In this document: one piece after another, positions 47,966-60,600 of the stretch
Numbering within the stretch: the stretch's first letter is position 1
Layout: each line of letters opens with the position of its first letter
Assembly (NCBI GenBank): GCA_005019695.1
Contig: RXID01014539.1
Span: forward strand, 124,001 to 188,000
Length of the DNA: 64,000 nt
Reading direction: 5' to 3'
DNA from: Trichopus zeylanicus subsp. travancoricus
Taxonomy: Eukaryota; Streptophyta; Magnoliopsida; Dioscoreales; Dioscoreaceae
Position numbers and translations under genes: made by a program
The notes under the pieces: model-generated
Seen by the model: only the letters and a program-made list of their open reading frames with translations
Told to the model about the DNA's origin: nothing
Databases searched by the model: none

Positions 47966-48678
47966 CCACTAGACTTACTTCCAAACATAAATAACCACTA
48001 GAGTAGTAGAAAGTCATTTCGTAAGAGCACTGTAAAACTAATCTAATCTCAAGTTGTAAAAATATCTACACTATTTTAAATCTAAAATTCTGACACCACT
48101 TATTAAGAAGAACAAGAGCGTCAAACTGGTTGAATACAATACCATCGATCCTATTAATATTATATGTCCAATTATTCGATACGGGAGTAGTATATCATAA
48201 CTGACGTCTCACTGAATGTGCAGATTGAAGTAGCTATATAAAAGAAGCAGCAGCAAATGCTTGTTTGCTTGTTAAAGATGATGATGGAGAGATTGAAGAC
48301 AAAGAAGGTGAAAATTATTGACAGGTTACGACAACAAAGAGAAGCAAATTTGCAGTTTTCTTTTTCCATTGATTAGCACAAAACTCTGAGAGAGTATATC
48401 TACAAGATGTTAAATGGTTGTTTTCAATTTTACAGTCATCATCGCAGAGAATATCTTGAATGTTTTGCATACTATCGTCAAAGCTTAAGTGATCACATTA
48501 ACAAACATTTGGTGATTTATAAGCATTTACTCTTCAAAATTATAATACAATCTTAAACCATTACCCTTCACATAATCTTATTGTTTTCTTGATCACATAT
48601 AGCTCAACAGAACTATACTAACTTCCATTTATTAACCACAACAAAGCTTCTGAAGGACATTGGTGAAGAAGATTGTGC

Positions 48679-50081
48679 TCAATTTGGGGCTTGAAACCAA
48701 TCGACATCTCCAAACTCTGGCCAGGTATCAAGTCTCATTGCATCGGTCATCCTCGGTGAGTCCGGAAAATCTGGAGAAAAGCACATGCTTGGGAATGTAT
48801 CTCCACTGTCAGATGTGCTAGCAGAAATTTCACGCATCCCGAGTTCTGCGTGAATCGACTCAGTCGACGATGAGGCAGAACTCTTGTTTGCATTAATCGC
48901 CTCCGACTCGATATCCTTTTGAACATTGGTGTTCGGTTCAAATCTAAGCACGCTTTGCTCTCCTTGAGGGAATTCTTGCCTGAGTTCATGGGACTTGGGC
49001 ATTGTCTTGCATGTGAGCTGGTTGCTGAAAGAGCCCATGAAGATGCTTTTGCCTTCATAATCCCTTTGTTGCACTTTTTTCCTTGCTTGGCACTCTTGCT
49101 GACCTCTATTGTTGCATCTGTAATAGGTTCTGCGATTCAGAAAAGAGATTGTTTTCAGTGAACAAAAAGGATGAAGAATAAGCTACTAGCGAATCATACT
49201 GCTCCATTACTCTTGAGTTGTCATGAAATTACAAAGATTATGGAGAAGTATGTTACGATTAGTGTTCTTACTGATCAGGTGGATCAAACCTTGGATGGCT
49301 CCATTCATGGATCATCTTCTGCCCATATTTCCTCCATTGGTGACGATCATCCTTGGCTGAGGTTTCCTCCTCTGTCCACGAATCTTTAGCCTTCCTATTG
49401 CCACAAATAATCTTGTTACATACGATAATTTTTTCACTTGTTTTTGAGACACAAATTAAAGTACTTATTTTCACTTGTTTCATTTACGCAAAAATTGATA
49501 AATCACTTGTTTCAGCCGCAGCTCCCACTCCAAGGAAATAAAATCATTCCTAATTATTTTGATGTAACCAAAAGCTAGAAAACCTGTATTATTGATCCAT
49601 TAGATCATCTAATAGCTTAAAATTCAATCAAACTTCTTCAAGGGCTTAGCAAAACTAGTAACCCTACGCAACCAAAAAAGTGTTAGAATTACTCGCCCTC
49701 AATCCAATTCTGAATCCCAAATCTACAAACATGAATTCAAAATATTTGAAGGAAATATAGGAGAAAACTCAGAACTTGCTACTACCTTCTTCTACGACTC
49801 TTGCTACTCTGAGCTCTTGGACCAGTAATACTCTCCTCGTCATCCTTGTTCTCAGCTGGGAAGTCGCCAGCCTCCAGAGCGGTGAGAGCCGAGGTCAACG
49901 AGGTTGATATCCGGCCGAAGAGCTCATCGGCCAGCTTGGTTCTCGGATCATCATGGGGCAGGGAGACCAGCAGCGACCGGAGCTCAGTGATGAGCTTGCG
50001 GCCTTTGGCGACCTCCCGGATCGTGGCTTTGCCGAGGCCCGCCGGCGAGCTCTCCATAGCCTCAGTGTTGCGCATATACAA
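48679..50081 (-). CDS. Group III-like WRKY factor with altered zinc finger
   Basis: Exons 50081-49786, 49394-49290 and 49129-48679 have GT..AG borders and sum to 852 nt in frame: 283 residues (the Met at 50057 is an alternative start). The N-terminal helix (ATIREVAKGRKLITELRSLL) and the basic SSKSRRRR end of exon 1 follow the group III plan. Exon 2 holds DDRHQWRKYGQKM, so the DNA-binding core is intact. In exon 3 the first Cys pair is canonical (CNNRGQQEC), but the HxC pair reads QLTC: the His ligand is absent. The C-terminus is Ser-rich then acidic (DTWPEFGDVDWFQ), a possible activation region. It differs more from the other three copies than they do from each other. Reduced zinc binding is inference; a nearby Gln or Asn may substitute. 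Confidence 0.85.
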
Positions 50082-50441
50082 TGTTGCATTTGCTAGACAG
50101 CAGTGATGCTGCTGATCCTCTTTTAAGCGGATGAGATGGGAACAATCTTGGCAGATGGTGTTGTCAAGTGTTCACCATCCTATTGTTTGGGAATTGATTT
50201 TTTCAGTCAAAAAATTAATGAAAAATAACAAATTCTTTATTTTTGACATCATCATAGTCTGATGGCACCACCATCCTGTCTGCACTGATGTCACCAATTT
50301 TTGTTTTTTAACACACACGTCTAAAAATTTCATATTTTCATGTGAGAGTTAGACTAATAAAAAAATATGAATTATAGATCGTATGCTCCAAACAAAGGCA
50401 AGTTGAAAAAGCCAATAATAAAAAGTAATTTAGTGATAAAC

Positions 50442-53119
50442 TATTGAAATTTATAGTGAAATATTTATAAATTATTTTATTTTTAAATAATACAAGAGAT
50501 GAGAAATAATGTAAGATAAAAAAAATAATAAGAGCAAATATAATGATATACGTGTTTCACCTAAAATTGAATTTTGTCTACGAAAAAATAAGAGATCCAT
50601 TATCAAAAGTTTTTATAAAAGTGTATAAAAAAGAATTCACTTTTTTAAACTTTTTCACCAAATATCAACGACATCTTCACCTTCAAAGAGAATCTCGAAG
50701 AGAATATCATAAGTAACTATCACGAGAGACTGCCGAGAAACACTATAAAGACTCATACACGAAAGTCAATACTCTCTCTTTTTTCTCTTCTCTTTTTTCT
50801 CTTTATTCTTCTCTCTCTATTTCTTTCTAGTTCAACCTCAGCATTACACTATACCTAAATCCTATGTATTACTAAAATATGTATATGTCATTATTAAATT
50901 TAAATTTTACTCTAATTACAACTCTTAAAATATATAATAAGTATTCAAAATCAATTATAAATCCAAATATAATTTTGTATTCCCACTTTAACTTAAACTT
51001 CAATCTGAGTTCAAAATATCCAAACTCAATAATCTCTACTTTGGTTTGAACTCGGGTGTGTCATCGTCTTTCATCTAGTCCTTCTCCCTAGGCTACTAGC
51101 TTATTCAGCTAATCAAAAGACGTAAACTTAAGTCAACTTTGAATTCACTCTTCATATCTATAGTCTTGAACTTATAGAATTTTTTCAAAAGACTTGTGTC
51201 TACTGCTATAATAAAAGTAATTGGAAAGAACGTCTATCATTCATCAAATTATTCTGAGTATCACGCTTCTTCTTTACTACTTTAGTCATCAAAACTCTAC
51301 CTATAATTGTATTTTTTATTAATTGATAATATTACCATACTTTTCTCCTTTTTATTAGAATTTTAATACTGCATGTTACCTTAATGACTCCATCTTTCGC
51401 TGAATAATTATAACCTTTTGCAACCAGTATACTAAATGAAATTAGATTCTTTTACATCTTGGCATATGTCTAATCTTAGTAAGAGTGCGAACCGCGCTAT
51501 CAAACATTTAGATTTAGACTATTCCCATACCAATGATTTTATAGATCAAATTATCAACTAACCAAATAGTACTTTTACTTTTATTCTCCTTATAAGAAGT
51601 AAACCAATCTTTCCTAGAGCAAATATAATAAGAATTACCAAAATTTAAAATTCACTCACCAGAAATGTCAATTTCTGCGGGTACTATAAGAACGTTTTTC
51701 TCCACGTTATTCTAAAAAATATTATCCACCATTGCTATTGTCATATTTAAAGACTCTATCTTCTCACGATGTCGACAATACCACCTAATGTGATCATACT
51801 TCTTACATGAATAATATTGTACCTTTGCCTTCAATTTTGATTTGGACCATTGTTGCCTTCTTCATATTCTCTCGATTTTACTCTTTCATAAACTACCAAT
51901 CCTCCACCAATCTTAATATCAATATTAGAGTTTTTCCTCTTCTCATTAGAAAAAGACTAGGTGTCACCTCTTCCATCTTCAAAGTTTTTTTACTATAAAA
52001 AATTATGGTCACAATATAATCATACGAAGCAGAAAGAAACATTAAGAGAATCAGCGTCTTATCGTCATCTTTAAATTTTACACCAACTTTTAGCAAATTA
52101 TTGATAATCTTATTGAAAGCATTTGGGTGATACAATATAGTTGTACATTCGCTCATATATAATTCGTATAACTGTTATTTCAAGTAAAACTTATTCGTGA
52201 GACTTTTTAGCAACTTCTCAAATTTTATCTAGACGTTTATCGTCATTTTTTCATCAATGATATTATAAAAAATTTTATCAGTCAAACTTAGAATAATTAA
52301 ATTCAATATCTTTTGATCTCTCTTTTCCCAGTTTTTATCGCTTATCTTGACTATTTTTTTTCTTTACACTTTAACATCTTTTACATGACTTAGTAAATAA
52401 GAATTGCCTTTATCTTTTTTTGCTATAAGGTAAAATTTATCTTGCCATCAATTTTTTCTATCTCGAGTGAGGACTTTGTCATCTTAGTTGTTTACTCCTA
52501 AATTTTGATACCAATTATTGAGATTCATAGTAGAAGGTTCACGGATCATTTTGTTCTCAAATAATATAAGAAACAAGAAGTAATATAAGATATAAAAAAT
52601 ATAACAAGAAAAAATAAGATGATATACATAGTTCACCCAAAAGTGGATTACGTTCAGGGAGGAGCAAGAGACTATTATTAAAAGGCTTTATAAGAGCCCA
52701 CAAAAAAAACTTCACTCTATTTTACCTAACTAAAATCTTTTTACCAAGTCTCGGCGATACCTCCATCTTCAAAGAGAATCTCTAAGAGAACACTACGAGA
52801 AACCACCATGAGAGACCACCGAGAAATACTAGAAAGATCCACACACAAAAGTTGACACTCTCTATCTTTTTCTTCTCTTTATTCTCTCTATTCATCTCTC
52901 TCTATTTTTCTCTAGTTCAATTTTACCGCTATATCATACCTAAACCCTATATATTACTAGAATATTTATACGCTCTTATTGAGTTTGAGTTTTACTTTAA
53001 TTACAACTCCTAATATATATAATAAGTATTCAAAATCAATCATGAGTCTAAATCCAACTTTGAATTCTTACTTTAACTCAAACTCCAATATGAGTTCAAG
53101 ACATTCAAACCGAACAATG
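50442..53119 (-). mobile_element. Ty1/copia remnant: LTRs, gag and protease only
   Basis: The LTRs are about 50442-51031 and 52516-53119 in inverted orientation. On minus, TTGGTATCAAAATTTAGG near 52516 is a primer site. Gag starts near 52485 (MTKSSLEIEKIDGK) and has stops; the UBN2-type gag core is open at 52156-51893 (KTLKMEEVTPSL); a knuckle follows near 51800 (YYSCKKYDHIRWYC, first Cys lost). Protease-flanking sequence is readable at about 51640-51400 (KDWFTSYKENKSKS, VRTLTKIRHMP). Integrase, RT and RNase H are gone. It cannot be autonomous. Confidence 0.85.
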
Positions 53120-53170
53120 AACTAGGGTTGGTCTAGATCCAATACAAATAAAGTTAATACTCGATCTAAC

Positions 53171-53328
53171 TTGATAATTTTTTAGGATGGTCATATGTGA
53201 GCTCAACATATTTTTAGCTCGTCAAGCCCTAATAGCTCAATTACCTTGTTTGATAATATTTTAGGATGGTAATATGTGAGCTTGACACATTTTTAGCTTG
53301 TCAAGCTCTAATAGCTCAATTACATTGT
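53171..53328. repeat. Two 79-bp tandem units
   Basis: Units start at 53171 and 53250 (TTGATAAT, then AGGATGGT.ATATGTGAGCT) with about ten differences. Confidence 0.88.
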
Positions 53329-54400
53329 CGACTCAACAAGTCTTTATAGGTCTTGTAATATACCAATTATGTATGTATCTACAGCCATTACAAAATACTC
53401 TCCATTATGAGAAGACAAAGTTGTAATTGCATTAATGACAAAAATCTCATTTGACAAATCACATTTAATATTCCAATCTCAATCATGAGATCTTAAGGAT
53501 ACTTGTGAAGTCTTCATAACACCTTCACTCTCATTATTAATAAGAAGTGTCTCAATTGCAAATTGCTTAAATTCCTAGTAGACTTTTATTGATAAGATCC
53601 TATGTCGACTCAAGGTTCATGAACTCTGTCAATTAGGTTCTTCGAGAAACTTCAGTTATAAAGAGTACAAGACTAAGTTTTGATAAGGGGCTTGGGTCAC
53701 CTTGATACGTCTCTATTTAGATACTCCTTAACAAACACCTTTTCATGTACCATGTTACATCTTCTTTTTCATATAAGTCTCAATCAACTCAGACACCACC
53801 ACCACAACCATGACATAGTTCTACGCTACTTTGTTTTCATATAAGGCCTATGCCCCTCATAATCTCTGGACCCCTCATACGTTATAAGTTGGTATAAACT
53901 TTGTCTAGTCCAAATATTTTTAAACTGTATATTATTTCATCACATACCTATACTAATTAGAGTGTGAGCGGGAGGGTATTTGTCAAACGCACTCTCTTTG
54001 ACCTAAACTTCTGATAATACTCGAGTGAACGTTTGTGCATTTGTGATTCAAAGCATGAACCAACAACTATAATAATCAAAATACCATCTCTTTGTCCTTA
54101 ATTTCACATTTATATCTGAATTGAAATTCATTTAGGGCACTCTTCTTATATTAAGGACCAAATTATTATTATCTTTAGTTAAATATTGAATTTTTACAAG
54201 TGGCCGTTCAAATTTTGCTTCGAATAGAAATATATATTAGTTTCTTTGGTTTTCTTACGTAGTCAAAACATCAAGATCATATAATGCGGAAAATCTCCAA
54301 AACTTCAGGTAAATTGCGTAGGTGTTTAAAGGGAACTCTAAAAATAGATTTTATTTTAAAGATTACAAACTTTATATTTAAAGCTAAATATTTTGTCCTG
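53329..54400. other. No gene recognised
   Basis: AT-rich intergenic sequence between the copia remnant and the SCYL1-like gene. Confidence 0.4.
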
Positions 54401-54637
54401 TGGGTCGACGGCCGCGTCAATCGAGCTTCGTCAACTGCTCTTGATTGCACCGTTTTGCATAGGTATCGCGGCCTTTTGATCCTGAATTTGGGCCGACAGC
54501 CCCGTCCATAGACAGACGGCTAAGTGGACTGATCTTTCCTTCCATCGCCTTCCTCCTTCTGCTCCTCCAGATCGGAGCGTCATCGCTCTCCTCCACTTCC
54601 TCTCTCGACCGATTTGGTCTTAAGATCGGAGGCAGTA
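54400..54637 (+). promoter_or_regulatory. 5' UTR and proximal promoter of the SCYL1-like gene
   Basis: GC content rises sharply from about 54400; 54530-54610 is pyrimidine-rich (CTTCCTCCTTCTGCTCC and similar), typical of plant 5' UTRs. No clear TATA box was placed. Confidence 0.5.
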
Positions 54638-57600
54638 ATGCTCAAGTTCCTCAAGGGCGTCGTTGCCGGCTCCGGCGCTGGCCTGAAGGATCTCCCGTAC
54701 AACATCGGCGAGCCCTACGCCTCCGCCTGGGGCTCCTGGACCCACTACCGCGGCACCTCCAGGGTAAGATCCTTATGCAAGATTCAATTCAGCTAGAGAT
54801 CTTGGTTTTCCCTGTTGGTGATTTGGATTGATTGGAATCCGCTGGATCTCGCGTTGGTCGTACGTCTTGAATATGGGTGATGAGCAGATGGGAAGATTGA
54901 TTTGTTCGTGATGCTTTTGTGGTAGATCTGAATCCAAAGTTGCTTGCTTTTTGTGGATGCTAGTACCGTCGGTTCTTTGTTCTTTTGTCGTGAGCTTGAT
55001 TTGGATTCAAGCATTATGCAATCTTTTATTCTTGTTGTCTACTTCATGAAAGTTCAGCACTTGCTAACTTTATCCTACATTATTCAAAAGCACCTTTCTG
55101 ATCCTTTAAGGGCTGTTTGCAAGAGAGAAATGGCTTTGGTTGTAGAATGGGTTGTTTGCCAGAATATGGAGCTTTCGACGTAGTAATGCTCATAATGCTC
55201 AAGTTTTAGGGTAATATATTTGTTTTAGAAGATGGCATATATTGTCCTCAAAGGATAAGGATTCTGTTTCTGCATCTCGAACATTGTTTAATGAATTACC
55301 AAAGGCCCCATATTTCTCTTGTGCCCAGACTAGGTATTCATGAGCACATCCTATGTAGGCACAAAACCAGTCCCTAATCTGCTGTACTCCTTCCTAAGTT
55401 CTGGTCCTTACGACAGCTGGTCCCTTCCTTGTTGTTCTTTTAGCTCTTGCAGGGATTTTTTGTACTGCCCACCTTTTAACATTAGTTGTTCTGCTGTATC
55501 TTATACTTCATATAACTGCAGCCATCATGTTATATGATGTTTCCTAAACTTTTTTGTTTTTTTCCATTGCAACCATCCTAGTAGGAAAAAAAAATAAATT
55601 TTGTGTTCACTTTTACTTGTACCTTTTCTTACTTGCCTCTTGGATGGTTGGACTTTTATAATTATGTTGTTATAATCAGCATCATTCTCTACTCATTTAA
55701 CTTCTTCTGACCATGTATTGTTTCATTTTCACACATGTTTTAAGACATTGTTCTAGCTTGACTGTTGGACCATTAAAATAATAATAATTATTATTATAAT
55801 TATTTTTTTGTTCTGGAACTATATCAGTCAATAATAAAGCTGCTATTTTATTTTTTTCCACTTGGACCTTCTTCAAGACATGAAGGATTACTCCTTTTAC
55901 TGAAGCTTAGCAGATTCTATAATTATCAAAATCATGGGGCCTTTTTGGATTGTGAATAGGCAGCAGATGATCATACGATCATTATTTGAATCTTGGCCCA
56001 CACACCCAAACCACATTTAAAATGTCCACTCATCCATCCAAACACAAATTCATCAATTTTGAAATATATGTGGTTAAAATGCCATAATGGCTCACAAAGC
56101 AGAATCATCATGCTATCATCACAATCCAAATATGCCCAACTTTCTGGTTCGCTGTTTTGGAATATCAAAATCTGCGTATGTTAATGGTACCAGGAGTAAA
56201 TATTATGATTTGTGACTTCCTTCAGTGTAAGTTTTGTTGCTTATTTGTTAACAACACAGTGTTCAATTTCATACAAAGTTATTGTCTCTGTTTTTTGGCA
56301 TCCACAAAGGCCATAATTGCTGCACGCATAGTATTTAGGTTTGCAATATTCAATTTTACAAATATTCCATGTCCATCAAATTATTTAGCTTCAGGGAGTC
56401 TATCATTTTCACTATCTAGTTTTTAATGATTCATGGCTCTTTAGTTGTAACATATTTTTTGTAAGGTTTACGTGTAACTTCAGTTTTAAATTAGTGGAAT
56501 TTTGTTGCATCCTATGCTTGTAACTTATATCTAAGTTGGTTAAATTCCATTAAGCTCATCAGCTTGTAGTGGTGCTTTACCCTTTTGTTGTTGTCCATAT
56601 ATATAGTTTAATTTATGTTAGAAATACATGAATTTGCTACTGCTTTATAATTTCTTATGTGAAATTCTAATTCCTTCTTAGCCCTAAGCATTTTTGCATC
56701 TCTTTTTCCAGGATGATGGGTCATCTGTTTCCATATTTTCTCTTTCGGGGAATAACAGTCAAGATAGTCACTTGGCTGCTGGTCGTAATGGTGTCAAGCG
56801 TTTGCGGACTGTGAGTTCCTCCCGTATTTTGTACTAGATGGTTTATCTGTCAACTGTTGTTCTTGTGTGACAACCTTTCCCAATTGGTGTGCATTGTAAT
56901 CTAACATTCGAAAAATGTAGAACTGCTCACTAGTGCATCTGGGTATACTCTGTATATGCTGTCTTTTATTTCTATTTTCTTCTTCAACCCTTTCCTTACT
57001 GTAAAACTTTCAGCATGCGCCTTTCTTGGACATATTTGGTGCTCACTGCTGAATTTTCCTTTGTAAGCTAGGACTGATGCTCTAATCCCTTTTCCCTCTT
57101 TGAAAGGAAAGAAATTAACTTTTAGTGAATGAATAACCTTTCTATTTCATTTATGATAGGTTGCTAAAATGATGTTTTCTGTGCTTTGCAGGTGAGACAT
57201 CCAAATATCTTGTCTTACCTTCACAGTACTGAGGCTGAAGTTTTTGATGGATCTGCCACTAAGGTTACAATCTACATTGTAACTGAGCCTGTTACGCCAC
57301 TGTCTGAAAAGATAAAGGAATTAAAATTAGAAGGTACACAGAGGTATATAATTAAATTCTAAAAAATCAGTTTTATGAAGCATACTCAGTTACAATATCA
57401 GCAGTCATACCTATCACTTTATGAAATATTTTTTATTCTGAAATATTGTACTTTTTCCCATTAATATATTATGTTTTGTTAATGTGTCAAAGGTGGCTTC
57501 AATTATGGATTGCATGTGTCCATTTAGGGATAAATTTTATCCAGAGTAAGTTTTTCTTAGTTCTACTGATAAAAGAAATGGTTTCCCATGTATATTCTAT

Positions 57601-60600
57601 TCTGTCGTGCCATGATGTCGAGTCTCCTCAAGGTTCTCCAATTATGTTATTCCTTCTATCAGTATCCATTATTGTTTCCCAAAAATAAAATCTAGTTAAA
57701 AGTATTTTATAGGCGCTAGCTTTACCCAAGTAGCAGGTTTCAAGTGTCTATTTTCTATGAAGTTGAAATTCTGTTTTCTGCATAAATTTGGTCCAGAATA
57801 ATGTGACTAAAGCAACATTGTTAAATGCTATCATTCTTATTTTGTGATTGATTCTGGTTATTAGTCATTGTAGGGCTCTTCTTTTCAAATGCTATTCGTG
57901 ATGTCTAATGCAGGGATGAATATTATGCTTGGGGGCTCCACCAGATCTCTAAAGCTGTGAGCTTTCTGAATAATGACTGCAAACTTGTATGGATTCGCAC
58001 TCAAGGACCTCTTCTTTCATTTTGGTGACACAAGAACTGTTTTCATTTGTAAGATTTAAATAACAAACCCAACCCAAGATAAAAAAAAGAGGAAAAAGAG
58101 TTTGCAATAGCAACAGAAGGGAATGTGCTAGCTTTTTGAAATCACAGTTTATGTGTCATATGTGTTGAAAAATTTGGAAGAGGCCTTTCTTGTAAAAAGT
58201 AATACCGAGGAATATATCTTTTTTCATGTGGTTTATTTTGATTAGCTTTGAATTATGTAAAATTCTGTCAGACAATGACTAACATCAGTTTTCACCAGTC
58301 ATTTATTATGTATTTAAAGCTTGCAATGATTTGGAATTTCAGGTTCATGGTAATGTGTGTTTGGCCAGTGTTGTTGTGACCCAAACTTTGGACTGGAAGC
58401 TGCATGCTTTTGATGTCCTTTCAGAGTTTGATGCAAATAATGAAGCTTCAAACATCCCAATGCTCGTATGTATTTTAACTTTGGTCCTTCCTATTGCTTC
58501 ATTTTTCATTTGTTAGAAATAAGCAATTATCTAGATTCAACAGTTATTTTCAGATACATTGATTTGTTTTATGTTTCAGGATGTTCAATAAGATCTATAT
58601 AGCTGATGGTGGTCATTTTTTGAAAAAAACAAGAAAAAGAAAAACTGGTATTGTGATATGAGGTTCTGTATGTCAAACATCATTGGTTAAATAGCCCAGT
58701 GGCACAACATTGATGCTTCATAATTTCCTGACAGATGCAACTCTAGTCAAGTGGAAATATATAATTGTTCTAATTGTTGTTGTTGCACATAAGAATTTCT
58801 AACGTTACCACCAAACTTATAATGATGTTACTAAGTAATTTGCTGAGAAAGAGACTTATGGGGAGTGTAAAGACTGTAAAATGACACTATGTGAATGCTT
58901 TAAGATTACAGGATAAAAACAGAAGTCTGTTCTAATTTTGAGTTGATCAACATGCCTTGTCTGAAAAGAAACACTCCTTCAATCAATTCAAGATCAATTC
59001 AAGAAACAATTCTCTTTATGCATAATTTTGAAGTTCAATCTGTTTCAAGAAACACATCTTCTTGATCAAAAGGAAATCTTGTACTTCGTGGATTTGGCAA
59101 AGCCAATGGCAAACGTGCATCTTTCTAGCTTTAGAAAAATTTTACATAGTAGTGAACTTGCGGTTCTGCCAAATTTTGGCTTCAGAATCCACATCCTTCA
59201 TATGTAGGATATGGACATCCATATCAGTCTTTACATATGCCAGTTTTCAAGCTATATATTCCAGTAAAAGGCCTGCATAGTTTTATTAAAGCTTGTAGTT
59301 CTTCATAAAATTCTTTGGTCCTTGAAATTTGCATGTACACATGTACATGCTTTTTGTCAAGTATCATGTTCATTAAAAAAAAAAAATAATCTTCTAATGC
59401 TTTCTTTTATTTTTGGTTTTGTTTGTCATTTGCAGCAATTTGAGTGGCTTGTAGGGCCGCAATACAAACCCATGGAGCTAGTGAAGTCAGATTGGGCAGC
59501 AATTAGAAAATCACCACCATGGGCTATTGATTCGTGGGGTCTGGGTGAGTCTTTCAACTGTTGAGGTTTCTTAAGCATGCTATTTGCTTGCATGGCCCAT
59601 TTTTTGTCTGCTGCTCTCCAACCTTCAAAGCCACTCATATAGTCACTTTTAGTACTATCATACTAGGGCCTCCTGGTTGCTGCTATTTCATTATATCTAG
59701 ATATCAGTATAAAACATATGCACAAGGTGATCATTTCTTTGGACAATTTAACTGCTTAACTATTCCTGTCTATTTGTAACAAAATTCCTTTTGTGCTGCC
59801 TATGTTGCATTCAACTTCATAAGCTCAATCTTTTAACCGTTGACACAAATGTATATTTCCTATTTCTCAGTATTTTGTGAACCAAATCATGTCCTAACAA
59901 GTAGCTTGCTCCAGAAAGTCTTAAGTTATCGAGGGTTAAAGCAACATTATGATATTTGGGTACAATAGAGTAATGATGCAACTATAGTTCCATGATGTTT
60001 CTCTTGTAGGTGGTGGTTGAATAATTCCAAAATCCAGTTTTGGAAATTGGCATGGAATTAGTGGTTTTCTTCGATTCTGGTGTTTGGATGTGTTTTGGGA
60101 GGAATTGGAACGGTAATAAAGTCATGGGCCACACAACATTGGAATGGTAATGAAGTCATTATAATGGTAATAAGGTTGTGGGGCCAATGCCAGTTCCAAA
60201 GGAATTGGTATTTTCCACTCCATGGGCTTAGGAATTCAAAAGTGGCTTTGGAACTGCTGGATTCCTCCAAATCCAGCAATTCCAGTTCCCAAAAAATTGG
60301 GGAATTGGAGCCCTCAATTCCTCCAATTCCCCAATCCCCCAATCCCCCAATTTAGGGTGTATCCAAACCCCACCGTAATGTCTAATTAGTTTAAGAATTT
60401 TAGGTTATTGTAAGCTCTAGTTACTAAGCTGATGGTTGGGATTGTTTCTCAGGCTGCCTAATTTATGAGCTCTTTACTGGTATGAAGTTGACCAAGACAG
60501 AAGAGCTACGTAACATTGCTTCGATTCCAAAGGTTGGCACTCCTTGTTCACTGTTCTGACTTAATTCATATCCTTGTGTTTTTTATTTTCAGTTATTGTG

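Noticed and set aside
59322..59564. 80-codon ORF as an independent gene
   Set aside because: It is exon 6 of the SCYL1-like gene with translated intron sequence on either side; the same holds for the ORFs at 61483, 61981 and 63273.
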